Shown here: piece after piece, positions 31,873 through 44,000 of the stretch
Numbering within the stretch: the first letter of the stretch is position 1
Layout of the letters: each line of letters starts with the position of its first letter
Source of the DNA: Antedon mediterranea
Lineage: Eukaryota; Echinodermata; Crinoidea; Comatulida; Antedonidae
Assembly: GCF_964355755.1 (NCBI RefSeq)
Contig: NC_092673.1
Coordinates: 21,581,001-21,645,000 of the forward strand
DNA: 64,000 nucleotides
Reading direction: 5' to 3'
Notes under the pieces: model-generated
Database searches by the model: none
What the model saw: only the letters and a program-made list of their open reading frames with translations
Told to the model about the DNA's origin: nothing
Program-made: the position numbers and the translations under genes

Positions 31873-33914
31873 TGCTTTTATTTAATATTTTGATAAAAAA
31901 TTAATATTAAAACTGACCGAACAAAAGACATGTGTTCGCGCAATCACACCGAATTTCGTTTTGCAAAACGACAACGCCGACCGATCCCGATGATATGCGT
32001 TTCCATTGCAATCATTTCCAGTAGGATGATCCACCACAGTACCGTGATGTAGTGATATTTCTACGACAGTATGTTTTCAAAAGAGCGCATGCGTAAATGA
32101 ATGTGCTGCAGCAGAAAATGCATTTATTTTTTTTGCATATTTATAGCGAATTATGAATAACACAAATCGTAAATCTTACTGTTACAGTTTATACCATTTT
32201 ACCCCCTTTACCACATGTTTTAATTGATGGTTATGTAAATCTTTCATCATCTCATCTTTCCAAATTATATAGTTTCTTGATTGACAGCATGTAGATTGTT
32301 TTCTTTGATGTAAGAACGTATTTTAATGAAGTTGAAGAAATGTGTTGAACTCAATTACAGTATCACCAAAACCATAGAGATATTCACTAGGCCTATATCT
32401 GATCTCCTATGCCAAAACAGATAATGGATTCCGTAAAACTACAGTAGAACCATTGATTATCTAAGATGCTATAGGCCGCAGTAAACAAGATCGAGGAGCA
32501 TCTCAAATAAAGGTCTGTGATTAATATAATCAATAGACGTAATGCCCCTATTATAGTGCAGTACACAATTCAAGGACTATAACAATTGAGTTTGAAGCGT
32601 TAGTAGAAGATAGAATAAAATCAATCCAATCAACTTTTGCATATGAATCTCTTGGTGCAAATTTTGCAACCAAACAGTGATTTTTAATATGTACCTATTG
32701 AGCTGTTTATCTACTTATAAGTTCATACCAAGTTCATGCAACCCAAGTCTTGTCATCGTCCATTATAATAGGGGGTCAACCATTATGAATACAACTAATT
32801 TCCACAATGATTGATTATATTTTTTAACCAAAGAAATTAAAATGACATAAACTAGTATAGTATGAACATTTCCAGACTTTGTAATAATTACCATCTATTC
32901 ATTAAACAAACCAAGTCACAGAAAGATAAACATAACCATTACCCGAATGAAAATGGTAGATCCCAGCTCGCTATCATTAAAACATAGGTGTCTTAATTTG
33001 GCAATTGTGAATATAAAACACGACATATAGAACTAAATAACACCTAACAATTGTTCCTTATATATCAAACATTAGAATGATATAAAAATTAAAATGCTAC
33101 TTACAATTATATAATGAAAAAATTAACCTCAAACTTAGCTACAATCCAACGGTCTGTCAAGTGAAGACTTCATAACACAGGCAAACCCTATTTGAATTTT
33201 GCCGCCTTTTTGAGCATTTTTTAGATTTTTTCAAAATAGATTTTGCTATTTTGACACAGTCTATTTTAAGCCAATGCTCATAAGAAAAGTATGTAAGGAA
33301 TCTATGAATATTCAGCTTTCTTTTAAGAAACTATCCAAAATGATTGATGGCCTACAAGTGATCTTAAATTGCAAATAAAACACTGTGGTGCTTTAGAAAA
33401 TAGGTAAAAAATTGACCTCACACTGTCAGCGGGCAATGGATGGTGAGTTTTAAAACGTAAAATGACACATACTTTTTGTAACTTTACAATTTCAAACATA
33501 TATCATAATGTTCAGTATTGTCTACAGTTTATTTTGAGCTACTATCCAAAAAAATCCGATTTATAATAGCCGAGATATTTAGGTGGGAACATGAAAATCA
33601 AGTGTTTTGTAGAATATCACGATGCGAAATCAGTGGTATCCATGTCCCAGTGAAGTGTGTTGGGGAAATTTAGCTATTTCGTTGCTCAAGAGATTCATAT
33701 GTATTAAATTTGCTGTCGTTGATTGGTCAAAAGTTTCCCTTTCTCCTCCCACTTTTAATTCCCCACGTGTGTGCGCGCTGCATCATCAACCGTCGTCCCA
33801 CACACGCCACGGCCGGCCATATGCTGCACACAGGCACAGAGTGACGCACAAACCACCTAGGCCTAGAGGTCGAAACAGAGCCTAGCAATAACTTTTGGCA
33901 ATTACTGTATTACG
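31873..33914. other. DHX15 / CCDC172-like shared 5' intergenic region
   Basis: Two kilobases between divergent start codons. CG-rich patches lie just outside the DHX15 start (31935-32060) and before the other start (33770-33890, with CACGCCACGGCCGGCC). These are plausible separate promoters. No additional gene is seen between them. Confidence 0.6.
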
Positions 33915-36900
33915 ATGAGTCTCAGTGAGTTATTTGTTCAGATTCTCGAGTCTGAACAGAAGGCAGAAGAACGAAAACATGTTTTAAATGAAAGTAAGGG
34001 TAATTGATATCAGCATAAAAAACTATTTATTTTTAATATTTATTTAGTTTAGGCATACACTAGGCCCCTAGGCCTACTATGCCTACTGTAGTAGCTAGGC
34101 CTAAGTAACTACAGTAGGGCCTACTAGTAGGCCTACGTAGGCCTATCTCTAGTCCTAGGCCTAGGCTATTAATTATTGAGAATAATGCCTTGTAACTTGT
34201 TGCTCCCTCTCTCCTCCTCCTCCTCCTCCTCCTCCTCCTGTCTGGCTTTGAGCCCTAGCTAGCTCACACTCACAGTAGATAGTAGTAGTACTTACTTACT
34301 AACTAGTGTAGTAGTAGGCTTATTTATATCCATAAAGTACACAGCTGCATATGTTATATCATCAGTATCACACAGCAGAATACTGGATCGGACGCGACTA
34401 TGTCTACTACTGGCCTACTTACTAGTAGTAGTACTAGCCCAGAATTTAGATGATTGTTAATAATATGTCATACTTTATCAATTTATCATGCAGTTAAGAA
34501 TGAAATTGGAAATACAAGAGGAAAACTAGGAAAAGTTCAAGAACAAAAATTATCCTTGCAAGGTCAACAACTTATTAAGGTTTATAACATTTTTTTTATT
34601 ATTTAGAATTGATCATAAAAAATAGAAAACTTTATGCTTGACCTGAGTAAAACTAAAAGAGGTATGACAAGGTTCAGTCTACTTTTCATTCTCAACTAAA
34701 TTATAAAAATAAAATTCTCTTGTTTGTATTTATTAGACCAAAAAGTTATCTGAAGAAGAGTTAAATTTAAAGTTGTATACAATTAGAGAGAATGTGTTAA
34801 AAGAACAACTCTGTGAACTTCAAGTGATCAACAAAGAAAGACTAAAAGATTTAGTAGGTTCAATGAATTTATTTTATCAAATATTTTTTTTACAATTTTG
34901 TTGTCGAATATGCCATTTTAATGTCCCATATTAGTTATTCACTTTGACCAAAAATTGGATCAACAAAAACAAATTATTTACATGAAAAAAAAATTAATTT
35001 AAAAAAAAAGTGAAATAAATAATTAATAACATTTTCCATCTTTAAATCAGTCCATTGTTAGAGAACAACAGGAGTATGAAAAAAAGATTTTTCATGAGGA
35101 ATTGGAAAAATTCAGCAAAGAATATGACATGCAAGGGAATGGGGTTATGGAACGCCAAGGACAAGCTCAGGTAGAAGTAGACGGGCTAAAGGAACAAGAA
35201 AGTCTGTTGAATAAAGGTGTGTAGGTAGAGTTGTTATATATTATAGTGAACGTTATACTCCTGATGATAGAGTTATACTGTAGAACAACCTCCTTTGGGA
35301 AACCAATCCAGTGCTGTAGCCACGAGCCACATGGTTGTCAAAGGCCTTGGTCTCTGTGCCTCAGGTTCCTTACCAACCATACTGGTGTTACGGCCCTGTA
35401 TCCTAACCCTTCTTACCATTACCCTAACTTTAGGTTATACTTTCATGAGGAACGGACAAGGAGAAATTTAATTGTTTTCAGTGGCGGATCCAGAATTTTT
35501 TAATTTGGGGTGGAGGGCCAGGGCCTAACAATGGTGAAATGAACGGATGACCTTAATTTGATGGCCTATCTTTTGCACTGGATCCGCCCCTGGTTTTAAC
35601 ATTATGGCCATGATTAGTTGAGAACACCAACACAATCAGTACCATTACATTTTAACATTGTTCAAACTAGAAATGAGTGAGTACAGAGAACATACAAAAA
35701 CGTTGAATAAACTAACTGATGAAAAAGAATCAATGATTAAGGAAATAAATGAGTTAGAAATGAAATGGAAAGGTAAGCCATAACTTAATTAGTTTATTTT
35801 ATTTATTCTGTCTTTATACTGAATGAAACTTTCAGTGCATTGATCTCCAAATTGGTTCATTAGAGAAACGTTAACAATATAATAAAAATAATTAAAAGAC
35901 AACTAACAAAGTAATTTACATTTGTACACACGCACAACAATATCTATCTACAAATATACAGTATATATAAAAAATGAAATAAATTTAAGGTAACAGATAC
36001 TTAATACTTAATCAGTAATATTTTTGATTGAATTTTTAAAAGTTAAAACTGTTAATCATCATCATCATTTACCTAAAATGTATTTCAATAACAAATTTCA
36101 AATGATAATGTGCTTTAAAATGGTATTTTTAGATTTGGATGAAGAGGTGCAAAAAGAGGAGGAAAAAATAAAGAAGTTGGAGAAAGAGAAAAAAGAGTTG
36201 GCAAGCAAATCTCACACATGCTCAGAGTTTAAAAGGTATATTTGTTGAATACTTACATATACACATATGATAATACTGTATGTAAACATTATTTCCTGGT
36301 GGGTTCCAGGGTAGGGCATGAGGGCGTGAACAGCCGGCCAGAAAGGTTTTTTTTAAGTAGGACATCAAATTAAACTCAACACTTATTTCATCATTTAGGA
36401 CATGGTTAAGACAGGGTGTCACAAATGATAGCCATACAATCACAAGAGGTTGAAGACTCTCCACGACCATAGTTCTGGTGGTAGAGAACAATTCTTCTTG
36501 GATCTAGACATCTGGCTTGATAAAAATGGGCATTGTTTGATCGCAGCTCAGCACGAAGGGACCCTTAAAGGGAGATGAAAGTTGTTGGAAGGGTTCTATC
36601 CACTTGGCTTTTGTGTTACTGTGAAAATGCATTTAAATTTACATATATTTCTATATCTACTTGAAATCTAGATTACAAAATGAACTTGAGACATGCCAGG
36701 ATGATAATCTAGAAAGTGTGTGTGCAGCCTTACAACTTGAATTAGATCAGTTACAGAGAAATCTCTGGCAAAAACAATTACAAAACAGAACAACTAGGCA
36801 GCAGACAAATACTCTCACAGGTCAACAGACGAGAGGTCAACCTTCGGTATTTGATGTTGTGTGATATTTTTATCATTATATAAGTCTGAGTTGAGTGGCA

Positions 36901-37703
36901 AATTATCCACCATTATCAGCACAGGTTGATGGCAGTATAGTTCTGGTTTTTGGATAAGGACTTAACTGGAGGTCCGATGTATAGTTCTGGTTTTTGGATA
37001 AGGACTTAACTGGAGGTCCGATGTATAGTTCTGGTTTTTGGATAAGGACTTAACTGGAGGTCCGATGTATTGTTCTGGTTTTTGGATAAGGACTTATAAT
37101 TGGAGGTCCGATGTATAGTTCTGGTTTTTGGATAAGGACTTAACTGGAGGTCCGATGTATTGTTCTGGTTTTTGGATAAGGACTTATAATTGGAGGTCCG
37201 ATGTATAGTTCTGGTTTTTGGATAAGGACTTAACTGGAGGTCCAATGTATAGTTCTGGTTTTTGGATAAGGACTTATAACTGGAGGTCCGATGTATAGTT
37301 CTGGTTTTTGGATAAGGACTTAACTGTAGGTCCGATGTACATATATGGTTTTGTGTGCACTTAAACAATTCCCAGTGCATCTGCATCATATTTGTCTTAT
37401 TAAATTATTTTTTTCAGGGAAAATCTGGAAATAACAGAAGCGCTCCCAAGCAGTCTTGCTTCAAGTGGGCGCCCCCTACGAAAGTTGCAGCACCATCTGT
37501 TGACCCACCTAAACCAAATCTGAAAAAGCTTCGTCAAAATATGAAGGTGAAAAATAAAATGCAGGTAGCTCTTCACTTTATCATATTAACAATTCATTTA
37601 CATTTATTCAGCAATATATATTTACATTGTTTTATACATATTGCAGGGATCTTACAGAGAAGACGTAAGACCCTTTGGAAAAAACAAATATATATATATA
37701 TAA
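33915..37703 (+). CDS. CCDC172: Coiled-coil protein resembling CCDC172, 7-9 exons
   Basis: Exons: 33915-33993, 34494-34579, 34737-34853, 35051-35216, 35671-35772, 36133-36235, then exon 7 from 36672. Exon 7 either reads to a stop at 36862-36864 (281 aa) or splices at 36846 to 37418-37564 and 37647-37703 (343 aa). Both are open in phase. The protein is almost wholly heptad-rich coiled coil: an N-terminal MSLSELFVQILESEQKAEER segment, long Lys/Glu-rich helices and a conserved-looking ETCQDDNLESVCAALQLELD block. The opening residues and this late block match what I remember of vertebrate CCDC172, a poorly characterised protein reported in testis/sperm; this is recollection, not a search. The longer form adds a tail with CFKWAPP and SYREDVRPFGKNK, whose in-phase exons with good acceptors favour the long form. 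It is head-to-head with DHX15 (2.0 kb apart). Possible alternative: another SMC-like coiled-coil family. Confidence 0.72.
34060..34165. repeat. AGGCCTA-rich palindromic tract
   Basis: Dense TAGGCCTA/CCTAGGCC words (for example CTAGTAGGCCTACGTAGGCC). In intron 1 of the CCDC172-like gene, followed at 34201-34240 by a CTC trinucleotide run. Confidence 0.75.
34880..35045 (+). mobile_element. Partial MITE copy, TTTAAAGATGTATTGTCC family
   Basis: TTTGTTGTCGAATATGCCAT and TAATGTCCCATATTAGTTAT match the internal part of the element at 56162-56513 in the same orientation. Terminal repeats are lost. Intron 3 of the CCDC172-like gene. Confidence 0.7.
35479..35592. mobile_element. 114-bp MITE, CAGTGGCGGATCCAG ends, 5-bp duplication GTTTT
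   Basis: Left end CAGTGGCGGATCCAG; right end CTGGATCCGCCCCTG is its inverse with one mismatch. GTTTT flanks both sides (35474-35478 and 35593-35597). Same family and duplication length as 30051-30150. Intron 4 of the CCDC172-like gene. A related end occurs near 45333. Confidence 0.9.
36937..37336. repeat. Minisatellite, 44-bp unit, nine copies
   Basis: Nine nearly identical 44-46 bp units containing GGTTTTTGGATAAGGACTTA and ACTGGAGGTCCGATGTATAG. It begins about 70 bp after the alternative stop at 36864 and ends about 80 bp before the exon at 37418. It is therefore either 3' flank of the short CCDC172-like form or within an intron of the long form. Frames through it are repeat shadows. Confidence 0.97.
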
Positions 37704-39080
37704 AATATCACAAAAAAATCATGAAGTAAAGTTTCATACAAGTTAAGGAAGAAAAATATAATAAACACTATAGCCATAGAACAAATTCTAAACTGTGATA
37801 TACTGAAAATTGATTAATTAATTTAAAACGATAAGAAGAGAAAATTTATGAGAATGAGAAAAAAGTTTTTACAAGTGATCTTGCCTTCTAAATGAATTAT
37901 ATTTGTTAATTAAGTTAAGATAAACTTCATTTTTCCTTTTACTTTTCCCCTAGCCGTTTGTGGGGTGTTAGAGCACCGTAGATGATTTAACAAATCTCCT
38001 CCATGTGGCCCTGTCCGCCATCCTCAGTGTCTAGTATTGTGAGTCAGTTTGGTCCCTTCTTGTTGTCTTTCCAGTGTTTCTTAAGTCTTCCTCTTTTCCT
38101 CCCACCTGGTACAGTGCCTTGCATGATTGTTTTTGCAAGTCCAGATAATATCGTAATGCATTGTTTTCATTTTTCCTGCTTGCACAATTATCAACAGGAT
38201 CTTACAACAAAACAAAACACTCAAAATGCATTGTTTTCTTTTGGTTTCAAGTCTCCTACATTTGACCTACAACTGGATAGTCTCTTTGAGGACTTTTGAA
38301 GATGAGGTGCCATAAGACCCTTATCATTGCCATTCCAGATGAGAAAGCAGAGTAGGAGAAGGGGTTGTATTTAAACTGGAATCAGCGTTCAAGAGAAGTT
38401 TTAAGACTTTCTTTTGCAGTAAGACTTTCAATATATCGCACATTGTTTGATTAAAAGCACATATTGTCATTGACTTGTTGTTTGATTCATAATGCACATA
38501 TTATTTGTTCATCAAGTTTTTACAAAATTTAATTTCCGTTTTAATAACCAGTTATAATAATTAAACTTATGTGATCATAAAGTTATCAATCAGAAGCTTT
38601 TGATTTGCGATGACCTATGACATTGGTTGTCAGTCTGGACCTATAGAATCCGGCAAAGGTGTCGAAGAATCACCTGAGGCACATGGGCACAATGAAAATA
38701 TAATTGCTGATTTCTTATAATATAAGAATCAGCATCAACTGTAATTTGAATATCACAGTAGGGCAATATGCATACAATTAAGAAACAAAAACAATAATTA
38801 TATCCATGAATGATGGTATCATTTTATTAATAAAAATGAAATACTACAATCTCTGTAGATTATTGTTTTAAAAAAAATACTGAACTGAAATAAAAACTAG
38901 TGTATATAAACATAGTATGCTTTAGTTTCATTGTAATCTACATTACTGTATATTATGTTTTATTTGTAAAATTATAGTTTTAATTGTAGAATAGATATAG
39001 ATAGTTAGTCTACATTTTATTACAATAGAACCGCCTCAAGGACTCAACAAAGTATCCCCTAAACTTAGCTGTAGTGTTAA

Positions 39081-39275
39081 GGGCCTTTCACACCTGCTCC
39101 GGCACGGTTCCGGTCCGGTCCGGCGACGGCAAATCCAATCGAACGTCAATGTCTCGTTTTTACGCGGCTACGCGCATATCGATTGGTGCTTGACCGCGTG
39201 GAGCGTCATGAAAATGAAACATTAGTGTTCGATTCGCTGGACCGGAACCGTGTCGGAACAGGTGTGAAAGGCCCT
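39081..39275. mobile_element. 195-bp MITE, GGGCCTTTCACACC ends, TTA/TTAA flanks
   Basis: Left end GGGCCTTTCACACCTGCTCC then GGCACGGTTCCGGTCC; right end is the inverse (GGACCGGAACCGTG..GGTGTGAAAGGCCC). Flanked by TTAA on each side (39077-39080, 39276-39279); with an AGGGCC end the duplication is TTA, as in PIF/Harbinger elements. Locally GC-rich in AT-rich surroundings. Confidence 0.9.
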
Positions 39276-39524
39276 TTAAAACATACATATCCGCTTGTTC
39301 ACTTTATTTAAAAGTGTTCCCTTAATAGAGGTTCCCACTGAATAGAGGTGTTCAAAAGGAGGAGTTCTACTATTAAAGTGTTATTTGTAAAATTATATTT
39401 CAAGAATAAATGTAAATATGGTAACTAAAAGGTGTAATAAACAGTTACTTCCTTCTTTACAGATTATTTTTTTAAACGTCGATATTATATAAACAGTTGG
39501 TTAAGAAATACATAAACCAGAAAT

Positions 39525-39735
39525 GGTGTTGGTAGTTAAGTGCTAGCTTTACCTGGATAAACCGATAAATACTATATTCTCATTGAAAAGTAGAAATTGA
39601 ACACTCCTCTCCATAAAATACAGTACAGTCCACAAACCACGCCCTCAAGTGGGAGCATCCACACAACCCACAATCATCATTTCTTTGATTTGTGGACTGC
39701 ACCATTTATGGAGAGGGGTGTAATAATAAATTTTC
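39525..39735. repeat. Dispersed repeat, CTGGATAAACCGACAATAGC family
   Basis: Contains TACCTGGATAAACC, GAACACTCCTCTCCAT, CAGTCCACAAACCACGCCCT and an inverse TGTGGACTGCACCATTTATG. Related pieces occur at 42846-42895, 51505-51560, 53862-54045, 59175-59453 and 61940-62020. Confidence 0.7.
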
Positions 39736-41055
39736 TACTTTTTTTAGTATATCTCAATCTTTGAGGAGAATATGGCATTTGTCAGTTTATTCAGGTAAGC
39801 TACTGTAGGCACGAAATAGACTATGTTTATTAAAGAATTTATACGTATTTATTGTATAAAAATATACCCCTTCCTTCCTATTTATACAGCTTGTGAGTAC
39901 ACAAAATTAACAATATATAAGTACTTATTTAAAAAGAAAGAAGTAGGAACTTAGTACAAATCTTGGGAGTCGAGTGCTCTACAAGCTGGATTTTACAACT
40001 ACCTTGTATAAACCGGCTCATCAGTGATATACAAATATATATTATATATATAAATACTAAGAAAATAGTGTTTAAAATTTATCTTTATATAATTTTATGG
40101 AAAACTAGGCAAAATACCTTTCTATGGCAGATACCTGCCCCAGCGAGCAAAACCTGTAACAAACCATACAAATTCTCTCTCATATAGTTTAGATTTATGG
40201 TTGTAAAATGTAATGAAAACTATATTTATAGTACAGTGTTGATGGTTGCATTAGTATCTTTAAATAATATAAATTCTAATATTAATATAATAATCATGTT
40301 GATGCCTATATTTTACTTAAACTTTTATTAAATATATTTGAAAAAATGTATAAATATAGTAACGAAAACGATTAATAATACTTCCATACTGTTCTTGACT
40401 GTGTTTAGAAGAAATCCATAAAATTAATATTGGTCTAAAAAATGGTCTAAAATTGCCTAATAATGATTTTGAACTTTTGAATCAGAAAAAAATCTTTAAA
40501 AAAGTATGGAGAGAAACAATCATGTTATAGTGGTAGCGTCCTAGACTATTATTACAATTTATGAGTGAATAAGCATGCGCTAGAGTTTGTTACGCTCTGG
40601 TAGTTTCTAATATTTGGTGTTGTGCAATAATATAACATTATCAGTGACATATTATAAATAATGAATGTTTATGAGATGAATGGGGAAAATGTTTTTGTGG
40701 ATTTCTAATCGCGTATTATTATCCAATACTGCAATGAAGAATATATAAAAAGCTAACCGTGCAATAGTACGTGCAATCACTGAAATGGGAGAAAATAATG
40801 AATGGTATCAACCAATCAAATGGATACACTTATGGTAAGTATGTAGAAAAATCAACTCAAGTGTCAGGTTCTCTTTTTACACAGTCCAGCATTGCCTTTA
40901 GGTTGAGTTGGTTGCATACTGGTCACAATCCAATTCTTTAGTCATTTGTGACCACTTTATGATGTCAAATAATACATCAAACATTGATAAAATATAATAA
41001 TGGTACGATAGTATACATTTTCTATATAGAAATTAACAATATAGTATTTAAATAT

Positions 41056-44000
41056 TTATTGGGGATCTGCATATAACCCTACTTGATCTTGACCAACGTT
41101 GTCATCATCTCTTTTAAACCTGTAGTTGTGCTCAGCTTCTATATAACCTGATTCGTCCATACAGACTGGAATTGCTGCTTCTGAATGGTTGGGTAATGTA
41201 AGTGTATTGTATTCTGATTCGCCTATACTGGATATCTCTGTAGGGCACGGATCCAGCCTGTCATAAGTTGAGTCGTCAAACTGATGTTTTACTTGCACAG
41301 GGACAGTCCTTTTTGACATATTGCGTTGAAGATTGTCGTACGTTTGATCACTTGCTGGAGGCTGTGCTCTGTTTGCACCAATGTTAGATGTTATTGCAGT
41401 TTGTCTCTGAAGCCGATCGTAGACATTAGCATCTGGTGTTTCAGGCTTGGACATGGAATTAGCATCTTCATATAAACTTTCCTCTGGCTGAGTTATTGGC
41501 ATTCCTGTGTTTGGATTCTCATACTGTAATTCATTTTGTATATCTATAGATGGTTTATTTTTCAATCTTTTATTATCCAATCTGCGTCTGTTTTTCTCTT
41601 CTTTTTCTCTTTCTTTCTTTGCTTTTTCCCTCTCCTTCTCTTCCTTTTCCCTTTCTTTTTCTCTCTCTTTTTCTAACTTTTTCCTGTCTAATTCTGCCTT
41701 TTTCAACTCCTTCTTCCTTCTAGCAGCTTCTTTTTTATTAAGTGCTTCTGCTGGTTCTGGTCCTGTAGTTTGAATATCTAATTCTGAATATGCCTCTGTT
41801 GCTTCATTTCTGATACTATAATCTTTGGGTATTTGTGATGCATTCCCTTTCCATCCATTATTGGATTCTGGAACAACAGTGTAAACAGGGTCTACAGAGT
41901 TAGATCTTTGTACATGAGCTTGACCAACATGTGCTTGACCAACATGGGCTTGACCTACATGGGCTTGACCTACATGGGCTTGACCTACATGTGCTTGACC
42001 AACATGTGCTTGACCTATATGTGCTTTACCAACATGGGCTTGACCTACATGTGCTTGACCAACATGGGGTTGACCAACATGGGCTTGACCAACATGAGCT
42101 TGTCCAGCATGAGCTTGACCATCACGTGTAGCAGTAGTATGTTGAAGTGTTCTGTCCAGGTGTTTTATAAACGATTGATTTGTAGAAGCTGTTGGATTTT
42201 TTTTCCAGTCCTGGTATGTTTTTTTATCAGTATGTGTTTCTAAGGATGTAACACGCTGTCTTTCTACAGGCAGCATATCTCTATTTTCATTGATGTAAAT
42301 ATCTGGAGGTTCTTGGTTAGCAGGTTCAAGATAGCCTCTTGCTGGTAATGGTGGTTGACTTTCTTCTAAACCTGGTATGTTGCCCATGCTTCCTCTGTTC
42401 AAAGTTGATGTGGACATATCTTTAACGTAATATTGAACTTTCTGAAAGATTTCATTACCCTGAAGAGTATCAAATATTATCTTTCCTGGACCAGGTTCAC
42501 ACCGTCTTCCACCTTCCATCGAAAACGATCCTCGATCCCTTCCATAGCGCCGAAGAAATTTGTATGGCCACACATGGAGCGGGGCGTTTGTTAGTTTATC
42601 GTGAATGGCTAGTCGTTGGATGCCAAGAACTAGATTGTAATCCCCTTTTAGCTTTAGTCGTTCTGAGAACTCATCTGGCCGTATTGTAACGTGAAAAACT
42701 TCATCAACTGAAACACACAATAGAAAGTACATAAATTAACTTTAATGATCATATGTTTACATTATGCAAGGTTCAAGTTGTTTCTTAAATACATATTTAT
42801 TCAATAACATCATTTCATTAATTTTGTAATAATTTCTGTTTATGTTAGTCTATGAAGGCGTGGTTTGTGGACTGTACCATTAATGGAGAGGTGTAAATTG
42901 TTTACTTTTTAAGAAGAATAAACAACAGTTAGTATTGTTGGTTTATAAGCTAGGGACAAAATAACTTATTAATTAAAATACCTCCATACGAGCTGTATAA
43001 TGAATTATCTAGCATTCCAGCATCAGCACTGTTGCGACTTATACTTGAGCTTGGAGATTTTTTATGACTAGTTTGAGGACTCTGTTGCTGTTTTGTACAA
43101 CCAAAACTCTCCCCGACCTCATTGAATGCGATGCGTCTTAAATCCCCAATCCATAACTCAAGATCAACCTGTGTGTCTACGGCAAGAAGATGAATCTTTT
43201 CATCAAACACCAGTTCAATGACAAACTTTTGTGATTTCTGGGCAACAGCTTGGCTAATCTTTATACATGCTTTTAAGGAGATTGTATGTTGTGGTTTCTG
43301 ACCGCCCTTCCTTTGTCCTTCCTTAGCTTCGTACAGTTCCAAACGAGACTGTCCTTCTGCACTTTGTTCGTATAATTGGGCATACCGTTTAATCCATTTC
43401 TAAACGTTAAGAAAACAATTACTGTGAAAGAATATTTTTTAATAAGAAGAATATGACAATTTGTGTATTAACACTAAAATTAACAACCCCTATTCTTTTT
43501 ACTGTGATATTAAAAATATTTTCTTAAAATCATAATTGTCAGAAAACCAGGCTTTTGGGATGGCTTTTCCATGGATGTCCACTTTACAAATAGTTTAATG
43601 ATTACACCCTTTGATAATCCTCCCACCCCACAGTGTAAATAATAATAATAATAATAATACCCTGGATTTATATAGCGCCTAATGTTGTGAAACCTCTAAG
43701 CGCTGTACATAAACTAATACAAAAAAAAGGAATTCCAACCATGCCAAAAAAAACCCAAACTGAAGTAAGGGGATATGCCTTCCTCGCTAACTAGGGATCG
43801 GTCTAATTGAACCCCGGTCAGCACCAGTTGTGTCTCGGTCATCCCGGACTCAGGCGCCTCCTGCCCTACTAAATTAAATCTAAAACAATCTAGGTGGCAT
43901 GGTAAAGGAGAAAAAAGGGGATTAATATGCCTTATTAAACAAGTAAGTCTTAAGAAGTCTCTTAAAAAGAGCTACCGTAAAGACATAACTATTATTATAT

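Larger units (their letters stand above)
37704..41055. other. CCDC172-like / DOK 3' intergenic region
   Basis: 3.4 kb between converging stops. It holds the MITE at 39081-39275 and the dispersed repeat at 39525-39735. No further gene is recognised; short frames lack splice context or recognisable domains. Confidence 0.65.

Noticed and set aside
33622-33885. 87-codon frame just upstream of the CCDC172-like start
   Set aside because: Lies in the CG-richer 5' region; Arg/His/Pro content reflects base composition and no family is recognised.
37006-37389. 127-codon minus-strand frame with repeated SYKSLSKNQN
   Set aside because: Shadow of the 44-bp minisatellite; not conserved, opposite strand to the CCDC172-like gene.
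41908-42243. Plus-strand frame with repeated MGLTYMGLTYM
   Set aside because: Antisense shadow of the GQAHV-coding array in the DOK gene.
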